A DNA stretch of 9,653 nucleotides from JAQIBY01 sp964418565 (GCA_964418565.1 CAYQMB010000108.1:1-9653), one strand, 5' to 3'; shown: positions 1 through 7,949, numbered from the stretch's first letter. Notes: generated by a model from the sequence alone, not told the origin. Numbers and translations: made by a program.

Positions 1-316
1 AACGGGACATAAAAGCAACCCCGATTTTGCGTACTGCTCATAGCAACTTCAGTATTGTCACGACCCTGGTGACAAAGCTGCTGCCCCGGGTTCTCCAATC
101 ACCGCATCAGCCAGGTTTTTGCCCCAAGCTTTCAGGTCTCCACGCATCGAAGGAATAGGTTTGTTTTCGAATATACCTTTGATTCATGCCGACCGGACAG
201 GTTGCTATCGATCGTTGCAAGTCAAAAACAGGGTTTTCGTGGCGCTTAAATCTCACCAGGTAAGTGTCGCTACTGAACCGATTGCGATCTGTTCTGTTTT
301 AATTAAAAAGCGTTTT
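1..316. other. Left-edge region without a supportable gene
   Basis: I see no convincing coding region here. The plus-strand frame of the downstream SRPBCC gene stays open back to position 44, but that extension has no family resemblance and would need a TTG start at 119. On the minus strand a short frame (ATG at 147-145, stop TGA at 60-58, 29 codons) reads as a plausible peptide but matches no family I know. Positions 61-150 are GC-rich (53 of 90 bases by hand count), unlike the AT-rich stretch just before the SRPBCC start. An exact Bacteroidetes -7 box (TACCTTTG, 174-181) occurs, but without a TTTG at the expected distance upstream. The region could be an intergenic leader, an element remnant, or the flank of a gene beyond the left edge. 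Confidence 0.5.
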
Positions 317-802
317 ATGATAACGATATCAAATAACGGTAATATGCATCGGCTCGAAAACAGGCAGATACTCTCCTTAAGTGTAGAGGACGCCTGGGAA
401 TTTTTTTCAGATCCTGCCAATTTGCCGCTCATTACGCCTCCTGAAATGAAGTTTGAAATAACATCACCGGATATTAACGCCGGTACCTGGCCCGGCAAAA
501 TTATCACCTACAAGGTGACACCATTTCCATTGCTGCGCTCTGCCTGGGTTACAGAAATCACACAGGCAAAAGAACAAAAATACTTTATAGATGAGCAACG
601 ATTTGGTCCATACCGCTTTTGGCACCATACACACATGTTTTTACCCCACGAGCAAGGTGTTGAGATGATTGATCAGGTATATTATAAATTACCGTTTGGA
701 ATCTTCGGACGCATTGCCAATTCCCTTTTTGTCAGAAAAAAACTGAAGAACATATTTCTTTACCGAAAAAAGGTGTTGGAAGAAATGTTATCTTCAAACT
801 AA
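317..802 (+). CDS. SRPBCC family (START-like) ligand-binding protein
   Basis: A 161-residue cytosolic protein with no signal peptide or membrane segment. The N-terminal part has the SRPBCC pattern: a first strand ending in LSLSVEDAWEFF, then SDPANLPLITPPEMKFEI, the usual helix and NL..ITPP segment of bacterial 'SRPBCC family protein' entries. Alternating strands follow (WPGKIITYKVTPFPLLRSAWVTEI, FGPYRFWHHTHMFLP, GVEMIDQVYYKLPFG) and a basic C-terminal helix closes the hydrophobic cavity. The family binds small hydrophobic ligands; the ligand here is unknown. The start is uncertain. I chose the ATG at 317, which has an AT-rich leader; the ATG at 344 (152 residues) also fits the family length. 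The longer frame to TTG 119 adds residues unlike the fold. No clear Shine-Dalgarno is seen at either ATG. The gene precedes the FeS-type photolyase by 105 bases in the same direction, a pairing I recall from other Bacteroidota, which suggests but does not prove a light-related or membrane/pigment role. Confidence 0.8.
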   Translation: MITISNNGNMHRLENRQILSLSVEDAWEFFSDPANLPLITPPEMKFEITSPDINAGTWPGKIITYKVTPFPLLRSAWVTEITQAKEQKYFIDEQRFGPYRFWHHTHMFLPHEQGVEMIDQVYYKLPFGIFGRIANSLFVRKKLKNIFLYRKKVLEEMLSSN

Positions 803-844
803 TGTGTCGATTATATTCAGAAATGATGGTTTCTTTTGAACAAA

Positions 845-875
845 TTTGTGTTTTACAAAAAAAATACTAATTTTA
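845..875 (+). promoter_or_regulatory. Candidate Bacteroidetes housekeeping promoter of the photolyase gene
   Basis: TTTG at 845-848 and TAATTTTA at 868-875 are separated by exactly 19 bases. This matches the Bacteroidetes -33/-7 promoter pattern (TTTG, about 19 bases, TANNTTTG) with one mismatch in the last base. Transcription would start near 882, leaving a leader of about 25 bases before the ATG at 908. The photolyase could then be expressed separately from the SRPBCC gene. The surrounding AT-richness makes a chance match possible. Confidence 0.35.
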
Positions 876-888
876 ATGGTCGAACCAT
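876..888. promoter_or_regulatory. Short dyad at the predicted photolyase transcription start
   Basis: ATGGT (876-880) and ACCAT (884-888) are perfect inverted arms around CGA. The dyad sits directly after the candidate -7 box, where a repressor operator could act. The arms are only 5 bp, so this may be chance. Photolyase clusters in many bacteria are controlled by MerR-type light-responsive regulators, but none is encoded in the window. Confidence 0.2.
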
Positions 889-907
889 GCCTTAAAATCT
901 GTTCAAC

Positions 908-2440
908 ATGAAATTACGCCTTATTCTTTCCGATCAACTGAATATTAAGCATTCCTGGTTTAATGAAACAGCATCAGATGATGTGCTTTACCTGATGATG
1001 GAAACCCGGCAGGAAACTGATTTTGTCAGATTACATAAACAGAAAATTCTGGGCATCCTGGGTTCAATGCGTGATTTTGCGCAATTCATTTCAGGTAATG
1101 GGCATAAGTTGAAATATATACGCCTGGATGATCCGGAAAATGAACAGAAACTGAGCTGGAACTTGTTCAAAATCGTTACAGAGAACAACATCACTGCATT
1201 TGAATACCAGGAACCCGACGAATATCACACCTTTGTGGAAGTGAAACAGTTTGCAGATGATCTGGATATCCCTGTGGAAATGGTGTCTACGGAGCATTTT
1301 TTTGCCGAAAAATCTGAATTTGCTCACTTTTTTGCCGGTAAAAAAGGCTATCTGATGGAACATTTTTATCGCCACATGCGCAAAAAACATCAGGTGCTGA
1401 TGTGGGATGACGGTCAGCCTTACGGCGATAAATGGAATTATGACAGCGAAAACAGAAAGCGCTATCCCGATGATAAACCCGTTCCTGCTCCTTTTGTCTT
1501 TCATCATGATTTGAGTGATATAGATCAAATGCTGGATAAAGCGGGTATCAAAAGCATGGGGCATGTGAATCCCAAAGATTTTATCTGGCCGCTAAATCGT
1601 GAAGAATCCCTTGAGCAACTGAATTATTTCATTGAACACCTGCTGCCGGAATTTGGGCGGTATCAGGATGCCATGACAACGCGTGGCTGGACATTGTTCC
1701 ATTCAAGGCTGGCTTTTTCCCTGAACCGGAAAATGATTCATCCCACCGAAGTGGTTAAAGCAGTAGTGGATGCATACGATAGCAAAGATTACGGCATTAC
1801 ATTGCCTCAGGTAGAGGGCTATGTCCGTCAGGTGCTTGGCTGGCGTGAGTTTATGCGTGGGGTTTACTGGCATCATATGCCCGAATACGCACAAAAAAAT
1901 CATTTTTTTGCCGATGCCAAACTGCCGGATTTTTACTGGACAGGAGATACCAAAATGAACTGCTTAAGGCATGTGATAACACAGTCACTTGATTATGGCT
2001 GGGCTCATCATATCCAGCGGCTTATGATCCCTGGCAATTTTGCCATGTTGCTGGGCGTGCATCCGGATTGTGTGGATGACTGGTTCCTCGGTATGTACCT
2101 CGATGCTGTGCAGTGGGTAGAAATGCCCAATGGCCGGGGCATGAGCCAGTTTGCTGATGGTGGCATTGTCGGCACTAAGCCATATGCCGCATCAGCCAAT
2201 TACATCAACAAAATGAGCGACTACTGCCAGAATTGCCAATACAACAAAGACAAAAAACTGGGGGATGATGCCTGCCCGTTTAATACGCTGTACTGGCATT
2301 TTTACAACCGGAATCGTAAACGCCTGGCCTGGATTCCCAGAACCAATCAGGTGTACGCTACCTGGGACAAGATGGGGCAGGATAAAAAAGATGCTTACCT
2401 TAAACAGGCGGATAAATTCCTGAAGATATTTGTTGGGTAA
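908..2440 (+). CDS. Cryptochrome/photolyase family protein, FeS-BCP class (probable (6-4) photolyase)
   Basis: A 510-residue cytosolic flavoprotein of the deoxyribodipyrimidine photolyase-related family (PF04244), full length for the class. Characterised members bind FAD, a ribityllumazine antenna and a [4Fe-4S] cluster, and use blue light to repair (6-4) photoproducts or act as photoreceptors. The family start, LRLILSDQLN..HSWF, fixes the ATG at 908. Four cysteines (352, 440, 443, 456) have the spacing of the cluster ligands of Agrobacterium PhrB (350, 438, 441, 454). With that constant offset of two, His367-His368 in the YGWAHHIQRLM motif match the PhrB active-site histidines, Trp344 and Trp392 match its electron-transfer tryptophans, and Tyr426 and Tyr432 match two tyrosines reported as important for repair. 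The PhrB numbering is from memory. All key residues seem intact, so the enzyme is probably active. Repair and signalling cannot be told apart from sequence alone. No Shine-Dalgarno is visible. No terminator is evident before the next gene. Confidence 0.96.
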   Translation: MKLRLILSDQLNIKHSWFNETASDDVLYLMMETRQETDFVRLHKQKILGILGSMRDFAQFISGNGHKLKYIRLDDPENEQKLSWNLFKIVTENNITAFEYQEPDEYHTFVEVKQFADDLDIPVEMVSTEHFFAEKSEFAHFFAGKKGYLMEHFYRHMRKKHQVLMWDDGQPYGDKWNYDSENRKRYPDDKPVPAPFVFHHDLSDIDQMLDKAGIKSMGHVNPKDFIWPLNREESLEQLNYFIEHLLPEFGRYQDAMTTRGWTLFHSRLAFSLNRKMIHPTEVVKAVVDAYDSKDYGITLPQVEGYVRQVLGWREFMRGVYWHHMPEYAQKNHFFADAKLPDFYWTGDTKMNCLRHVITQSLDYGWAHHIQRLMIPGNFAMLLGVHPDCVDDWFLGMYLDAVQWVEMPNGRGMSQFADGGIVGTKPYAASANYINKMSDYCQNCQYNKDKKLGDDACPFNTLYWHFYNRNRKRLAWIPRTNQVYATWDKMGQDKKDAYLKQADKFLKIFVG

Positions 2441-2483
2441 CTTGCATCTTAACACACATTAAAAGGCTTTTTTTGAAATTAGT

Positions 2484-2514
2484 GGCAACCCTTACCGCCC
2501 GGCTGTCGTCTTTA
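2484..2514 (+). promoter_or_regulatory. Candidate ECF-sigma-type promoter of the C10 protease gene
   Basis: GGCAACC (2484-2490) is followed after 16 bases by CGTCTTTA (2507-2514). An AAC-containing -35 box and a (C)GTC-containing -10 box at 15-17 bases are the general signature of extracytoplasmic-function sigma promoters; E. coli sigma-E, for example, uses GGAACTT and GTCTAA. The transcription start would lie near 2520, giving a leader of roughly 27 bases. No TTTG/TANNTTTG housekeeping promoter stands out in the gap 2441-2546, which supports this reading. No sigma or anti-sigma gene is present in the window. Confidence 0.45.
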
Positions 2515-2523
2515 GCAAAAGAC
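2508..2523. promoter_or_regulatory. Inverted repeat overlapping the predicted -10 box and start site
   Basis: GTCTTT (2508-2513) and AAAGAC (2518-2523) form a perfect 6-bp inverted repeat around AGCA. It covers most of the proposed -10 box and the predicted start. It could be an operator or simply part of an extended promoter motif. It has no following T-run, so it is not an intrinsic terminator for the photolyase gene. Confidence 0.3.
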
Positions 2524-2546
2524 AAGTAGGACTAAAACCATTAACC

Positions 2547-5500
2547 ATGAAAAATTTAATTTCTCTAAGCCTGAGCTTATTATTTATGTTGGGATATGTC
2601 AATGCCCAGATTGTAACACAACAAGAGGCCGCGGAGTATGCCTCAAATGCGCTTTATTACCATTATGGAATAAATGAGAGGGTAATGCCCGACAGAATAA
2701 ATACCTATCGTGAGGCAGAGACACCTGTGTACTATACGTTCACAACCAACGATGCCTTTGTAATCATATCGGCAGAAAAATCTTACCTGCCCGTTTTGGC
2801 ACATTCCAACGAAGGTGGAATGCCTTCAGATCCCGACCGTTTGCCTCCGGCCTTTGTTGAATGGATGAATTCCCTGGCTGAGGATATCTCAGCAGTACGA
2901 AACGGACAACTAAGCATTGACCAGGAAAAATTACAAGCCTGGAATCTGGTTGAAACGCGCCAGCCCGGACCAGCACAGACACGTGGTGTTGCGCCACTTA
3001 TGACTACCACCTGGAACCAGGGCTGCGGATACAACGGGATGTGCCCGTCCGATCCTTCCGGACCATGTAATCACGTGTATACCGGTTGCGTGGCAACTGC
3101 TCAGGCTCAGGTGATGAAATACCATGAGCATCCGGCCGGTGGTGTGGGAAGTGAATGCTATACCCATTCCGATTACGGAGAGTTATGCGCCGATTACGCG
3201 TCTGCAACTTACGACTGGGCATCCATGCCCGATAACAGTGGTGGTGCTGAGGTGGAAGAGCTTATGTACCATTGCGGTGTGTCGGTCAGTATGAATTATT
3301 CCCCTTCAGGTTCCGGTTCATACCTCACACGTGTCGATGATGCACTGATGGACCATTTTAATTACAGCACAAATATGGATTATGTCAGCCGGTGGAGTTT
3401 TGACCCTGCTGACTGGGAAGACCTGATGCGCAAAGAATGCGATGCCGGCCGGGTGATGGCGTACAAAGGATCAGGCTCCGGTGCTCATGCATTTGTTCTT
3501 GATGGTTATAATGATTTTGGTGAATTTCATTTTAACTGGGGATGGGGCGGAACCGCCGATGGTTATTATGCCATGGGTAATCTCAATCCTTCAGGACAGG
3601 ATTATTCCGGCTCAAATTCTGCCATTATTGGTGTGGAACCTGAAGCCGATTTCGCCGGTCTGGATTTTTCCGGTATGACAACACTTGCCTGTGGATCAAC
3701 ACAAGCCGTGGATCTGTCAACTGGTGTATCCAATGTGAATGTCTATGGGAATGCCTGGCTTACCGCTGTCGGAAAAGAAAAAGTGTATGAATTTACAACT
3801 TCACTTCCGGGCAGAATTACCATCAACCTGAATGCTCCATCTTCAGACATTTCAGTTATTCTGCTTTCCCATCAGCACCGAGATTCGGTTCTTTCATATG
3901 GCACCAATGGTTTGATTTATGATAATTCCCTGCCAGACACTTATTATCTTGTCCTTGATGTGGCTGAAGCTCAAAGTGCAACCGCTGATCTGGAACTGAT
4001 TTGTCCAACTGCCGATCCCGATCTGATTGCCCAAACAGTACAGGTGATTCCAAATACCATAGAGAGCAATCAGGCAGATGTCATCATGAAATCAACCGTA
4101 AAAAACATCGGAAATTCGGCATCTGCTTCCTGCGATATGGAATATTACCTTTCGGATAACGATACCCTGGACGGGGGTGATATGATGATTGCAAGTACGA
4201 CCATTCCGGCCCTGAATGCCGGTAGCGATACCATAGTGGAATCTGTCCATACTATGCCTGTCTTACCGGCAGCAGGTTATTATTATGTGTTTGGTGTACC
4301 CGACGCATCCAATACCGTTGTAGAAACGGTTGAAGATGATTACGGCCAGACAAATGTGCAAATACCCGATACCGGTACGATGGATTGTACATCTGCAACA
4401 GCCATTTCAGATGGTGTGTGGTATTATGACAATACCGCTGTGAATGGTGATTCGCTTATCGATAATACAAACTGCACATGGAACCATACCGGAAATGAGA
4501 TGATTTACACGATGACATCTCCCAATTCTGGTATTGCAGAAATTTATTTTACTGAAAAACACCACGGGAAAATGACCATGCAGGTTTTGCCCATATGCAA
4601 TGAAAATGCCAACTGCCTGACAAGTTTGTCAATTTGGAACGCCACCGATACTGTGGTCAATTCTACCGTTAATGTAGAAGCTGGTGCAGTTTATTATTTG
4701 TTTGTGGATGGAGAGAACGACCTGAGTGGTGAGTTTGGTTTCAAAGTGGATTTTCCTGCAGCCTGTCCGGATGATACATTGCAGTATTGGGGCGATACAG
4801 CCCGCTGTGATGGCGATGGTGGACTGAACATGCAGCTAACCTGGGGGTACGATTCGTATCAATGGTTCAAAGATGGTAGTGCAATAGCCGGAGCAACGAA
4901 TATGAGCTATCTGGCAGAAACAACAGGTGAGTATTATGCTGAAATCACGGAGAACGGTTGTACAATAGAATCCGATCACCTGAATGTGGCCTATAGTCCG
5001 GCGCCGGATACTGCTGCAATTGAAACCTTTACTGATACGCTGTTCTGTGAGGGTGGGTCGGTTGATATCCACCTTACCGCTGGCAATGCCTGGGATGTGC
5101 TGTGGTACAAAGACGGAGAACCCATCCCGGGGGCTACGGCTGATGTTTATACAGCAACTGAAACGGGTCATTATCATGCGGATGTTATCAATGTATCCTG
5201 CCACCTGGAGTCCAATGAAATTTATGTTCAGGTGAATGATCTGCCTGCAGACCTAGGCGAAACCATTTCGGTTGCACAGGATAGCCTGATGTATTATTTT
5301 CCACTTGATGATGATGCTTTGGATGCCTCGGGCAACGGGCATGGAATATCTTCATGGGATTGGTACCCCGTTGATGATCATGACGGAAACTTTTGGCAGG
5401 CACGGCAATTTATTGATTCAGCTACGAACGCCTATGTTTACACACAGTTTGATAATCCCACGGCATTTACGCATTCCATGTGGTTTAAATCCAACGATGG

Positions 5501-7922
5501 AAATGGTGGGTCGCTGATACTCTTTACGGATGACTCATGGTCTCCCGGAGGTACGCTGGACCGCTCTTTGTACATGTCTGATGACGGGAAACTACATTTT
5601 TACCTGAACAATTCGGGCGCTCCCGTGGAAATCACTTCTTCTGATACCTACAATGACGGAAACTGGCACCACGTGGTGATCAAAGCGGATACGTATGCTG
5701 AGATGATCATCGACCAGACAGAATACCTTAACAATGTTACCGTCCTTAACCTCGACGATTTTGCCGGTTACTGGCTTTACGGTGGGCATGATATTCCCTC
5801 CGGGGCAAGCAATCCCCCCGCTGATGCCTATTTTAAGGGTGGTATTGACGATCTTTATTACTTTCACAGAGCCATTGGCGATCAGGAAATTCCCCACATC
5901 GTAGGGAACCATAGTCTGCAGGCCTCACTTGCAAACGATACAATCTGTGGTTCAGGTATTGTGTACATGGATATTCAAAACTCAGAACCCGGAATTCATT
6001 ATATGATCAGAGAAGTAAGTACGGGTGATACCTTATCAGTTACCGGAATGGGTACCGGAGGTGTGCTTAGCATTGGCGGAGATCTTTATACTGCCAGTAC
6101 CGATTTTGAAATGCTGGCAACAGATACAACCACTGGTTGCAATCTCATTCTGAGTGATGTGTTCCACCTGGAAGTGTTACCCTTTCAAACGCCTGATGTT
6201 ACCATTGCTTCTGGTTCAGGTACTGATGTGTGTTCCGGTGATGTTGTTAACCTGACATCAAGCACCTTTGCAGCGGGGAACAGCCCGGCATTTACCTGGT
6301 TGATCAACGGAATTCCCACCGGTGATGTGACAGATGTGCTATCAATAAGCTCACTAAACGACGGCGACAGTCTGCAGCTTGTTATGACATCGTCATACGC
6401 CTGCGCCAGTGTTCCTGAAGATACATCTGATGCCATTCATTTTAATGTGCAGGATTACCCATCCGTAAGCTTTACTTGTGATAGTGGTTATTGTGCAAGT
6501 GAAGATGTGAGTGTTACATACACCGGAGATGAAAGCGGGCTGTCCATTGCCTGGGAACTGAATGGTACAAGCCAAACAGAAACCGGTCCCGGAACACATA
6601 ACTTTGACTATTCAACTCCGGGTATGCTTGATATCTCCGCCATCGGAACAACAAGCTTTGGTTGTGAGACCACAAGCACAGAAACTACCGAAGTTTATGC
6701 CAATCCGGTAGCAGATTTTACCATGCCTGCGCATCTGTGCGCAAATCAGGACTTTCAGGTCGAATACACCGGAACTGAAACCAATATGGATAGCATCGTA
6801 TGGATGACCTCTCCGGCACCATCACAGATTGCATCCGGTATCGGAACGCATACCTTTACAGCTTACGGTTCCGGAAGTCTTGATGTTATGCTGGATGTGA
6901 CCGATAACAATGGCTGTACGGATTTTGCCATTCAAACGGCTGCAGTACATCAGCAACCTTCTGTTGATTTTACCATCCCTGCCGAAGCTTGTGCAGGGCA
7001 ACAGGTTCAGGCCGAATATGCCGGTACTGAATGGGATAATACGATTGTTAGCTGGTACATGGATGGTGCAGATCAGGGAGTGACAGCTCCGGGTACAGGT
7101 ACGGTATGGCTTGATGTCCCGGAAACAAGCGGAACAATTGATGTCATGGCTTCTGCTATTACCGATTACGGATGTACCAACGATACGACCCACAACCTGA
7201 CAGTTCATGAATCGCCTGTGCCTCCGCTTGATGATACTACATGGGTATGCGCTAATGCACCAGCCACCCTGGATGCCGGAAATCCTGGTTCGGAGTACCT
7301 TTGGACAACCGGAGATACAACGCAGGTAATTGATTTGTACAACCAAACCGGCTCCTTTGCTGTCGCTGTTGATAACGGCGTGTGCTCAATTACAGATACT
7401 ACAGAAGTGGTAATGTATCCTTCAGATATGGTTACCTTTACTGAAGGCACTGATACCTTAATGTGCATTGGCGATAGTCTGTATCTTAACATCCCGGCAC
7501 CATACTCCGGTGTCCAATGGCAATTGTATGATGATACTGTGACTGGTGCAGCACTGGCTTATCCGTACATCGGTCAGGACAGCGTGCTTGTGGAAGTGTT
7601 TGCCTATGATGAGAACGGATGCCCTGGAATGGATACCCTTATGGTGTATTATCATACCTGCTCCGGAATAAAAGATATTGCAGGAAACCTCTCTGTTGAT
7701 ATGTATCCCAATCCTGCAGGTAACAAGCTTTACATCAGTATTTCCGAAACCATCAGCATGGATATCGCAATTCACGATCTGACTGGTAAAGCCGTGAGAT
7801 CAAAAACCAATTGTTATGGTGATACCATGTTTGATGTGTACGGACTGCCTGAGGGCATGTATTTTGTCAGAATTGATACAGGCAGAGAACTAATCACTAA
7901 GAAACTGAACATTGTGAGATAG
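2547..7922 (+). CDS. Secreted modular C10 family cysteine peptidase with LamG and PKD/Ig-like modules and T9SS sorting domain
   Basis: A 1791-residue exported protein. Residues 1-20 are a signal peptide (cleavage after VNA). About 22-135 is a Spi-type inhibitory propeptide. About 145-366 is a C10 (streptopain/SpeB-like) peptidase: nucleophile Cys181 in TGCVATAQAQVMKYH, His314 in GAHAFVLDGY, and the FNWGWGG tryptophan motif at 329-335, all intact, plus SpeB-like GVSVSMNYSPSGSGS. Then come a PPC-like module (370-486), a CARDB-like module (488-607), a second PPC-like module (612-738), two Ig-like modules (740-815, 822-898), a LamG/concanavalin-like module (910-1118), an Ig-like module (1122-1210), PKD/Ig-like modules (1213-1703) and a T9SS type A sorting domain (about 1708-1791) with YPNPAGNKLYI, DLTGK, LPEGMYFVRI and terminal KKLNIVR. 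It is probably exported by Sec, secreted by T9SS and surface-anchored or released; removal of the propeptide would activate the peptidase. SpeB has about 400 residues, so most of the length is accessory, probably for substrate or surface binding. The substrate is unknown. Three extra cysteines (160, 166, 174) precede the nucleophile. The gene stands alone, with its own candidate promoter and terminator. Confidence 0.96.
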   Translation: MKNLISLSLSLLFMLGYVNAQIVTQQEAAEYASNALYYHYGINERVMPDRINTYREAETPVYYTFTTNDAFVIISAEKSYLPVLAHSNEGGMPSDPDRLPPAFVEWMNSLAEDISAVRNGQLSIDQEKLQAWNLVETRQPGPAQTRGVAPLMTTTWNQGCGYNGMCPSDPSGPCNHVYTGCVATAQAQVMKYHEHPAGGVGSECYTHSDYGELCADYASATYDWASMPDNSGGAEVEELMYHCGVSVSMNYSPSGSGSYLTRVDDALMDHFNYSTNMDYVSRWSFDPADWEDLMRKECDAGRVMAYKGSGSGAHAFVLDGYNDFGEFHFNWGWGGTADGYYAMGNLNPSGQDYSGSNSAIIGVEPEADFAGLDFSGMTTLACGSTQAVDLSTGVSNVNVYGNAWLTAVGKEKVYEFTTSLPGRITINLNAPSSDISVILLSHQHRDSVLSYGTNGLIYDNSLPDTYYLVLDVAEAQSATADLELICPTADPDLIAQTVQVIPNTIESNQADVIMKSTVKNIGNSASASCDMEYYLSDNDTLDGGDMMIASTTIPALNAGSDTIVESVHTMPVLPAAGYYYVFGVPDASNTVVETVEDDYGQTNVQIPDTGTMDCTSATAISDGVWYYDNTAVNGDSLIDNTNCTWNHTGNEMIYTMTSPNSGIAEIYFTEKHHGKMTMQVLPICNENANCLTSLSIWNATDTVVNSTVNVEAGAVYYLFVDGENDLSGEFGFKVDFPAACPDDTLQYWGDTARCDGDGGLNMQLTWGYDSYQWFKDGSAIAGATNMSYLAETTGEYYAEITENGCTIESDHLNVAYSPAPDTAAIETFTDTLFCEGGSVDIHLTAGNAWDVLWYKDGEPIPGATADVYTATETGHYHADVINVSCHLESNEIYVQVNDLPADLGETISVAQDSLMYYFPLDDDALDASGNGHGISSWDWYPVDDHDGNFWQARQFIDSATNAYVYTQFDNPTAFTHSMWFKSNDGNGGSLILFTDDSWSPGGTLDRSLYMSDDGKLHFYLNNSGAPVEITSSDTYNDGNWHHVVIKADTYAEMIIDQTEYLNNVTVLNLDDFAGYWLYGGHDIPSGASNPPADAYFKGGIDDLYYFHRAIGDQEIPHIVGNHSLQASLANDTICGSGIVYMDIQNSEPGIHYMIREVSTGDTLSVTGMGTGGVLSIGGDLYTASTDFEMLATDTTTGCNLILSDVFHLEVLPFQTPDVTIASGSGTDVCSGDVVNLTSSTFAAGNSPAFTWLINGIPTGDVTDVLSISSLNDGDSLQLVMTSSYACASVPEDTSDAIHFNVQDYPSVSFTCDSGYCASEDVSVTYTGDESGLSIAWELNGTSQTETGPGTHNFDYSTPGMLDISAIGTTSFGCETTSTETTEVYANPVADFTMPAHLCANQDFQVEYTGTETNMDSIVWMTSPAPSQIASGIGTHTFTAYGSGSLDVMLDVTDNNGCTDFAIQTAAVHQQPSVDFTIPAEACAGQQVQAEYAGTEWDNTIVSWYMDGADQGVTAPGTGTVWLDVPETSGTIDVMASAITDYGCTNDTTHNLTVHESPVPPLDDTTWVCANAPATLDAGNPGSEYLWTTGDTTQVIDLYNQTGSFAVAVDNGVCSITDTTEVVMYPSDMVTFTEGTDTLMCIGDSLYLNIPAPYSGVQWQLYDDTVTGAALAYPYIGQDSVLVEVFAYDENGCPGMDTLMVYYHTCSGIKDIAGNLSVDMYPNPAGNKLYISISETISMDIAIHDLTGKAVRSKTNCYGDTMFDVYGLPEGMYFVRIDTGRELITKKLNIVR
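5274..5900 (+). other. LamG/concanavalin A-like module inside the C10 protease
   Basis: Residues about 910-1118 carry the Laminin_G_3 pattern: YYFPLDDDALDASGNGHG at the entry, FTHSMWFKS in the core, DGNWHHVVIKADTYAEMIID, and GGIDDLYYFHRAIGDQEI at the exit. Such jelly-roll modules often bind carbohydrate or mediate adhesion. It splits the Ig-like modules into a front and a back group. Confidence 0.85.
6459..7214 (+). repeat. Three tandem PKD/Ig-like modules within the C10 protease
   Basis: Three consecutive modules of 82, 84 and 86 residues (residues 1305-1386, 1387-1470, 1471-1556) share a pattern: P.V.FT, a Cys followed by A and the strand V.YTG or V.YAG, a central W, a GPGTH/GIGTH/APGTG turn, a D..A or D..L strand and a late GC. 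Each module has one early CA and one late GC cysteine; the first has an extra cysteine (1311). The module before them (1213-1304) is related but diverged, with the common W.INGIPTG...DGDSLQLVMTSSYAC pattern. They look like a duplicated stalk. Confidence 0.75.
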
Positions 7923-7949
7923 ACCACATGACGGGGATAGGTAAAATTC

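Noticed and set aside
174..181. Exact -7 box TACCTTTG as a promoter for the SRPBCC gene
   Set aside because: No TTTG about 19 bases upstream (the nearest is 10 bases away), and the leader would be about 130 bases long.
119..316. N-terminal extension of the SRPBCC protein from a TTG at 119
   Set aside because: It adds 66 residues with no resemblance to the fold, needs a rare start codon, and two ATG codons (317, 344) lie at the family-typical place.
1091..1564. A 157-codon minus-strand open frame opposite the photolyase
   Set aside because: Shadow of a conserved gene; the hydrophobic, Phe/His-rich translation is typical of antisense frames.
2456..2475. AAAAGGCTTTTTTT as a terminator of the photolyase gene
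   Set aside because: The arms AAAAG and CTTTT are separated by one base only, so no hairpin can form.
6822..7346. A 174-codon minus-strand open frame opposite the C10 protease
   Set aside because: It lies wholly within the strongly supported plus-strand gene, encodes no recognisable domain, and its length reflects codon bias of the other strand.
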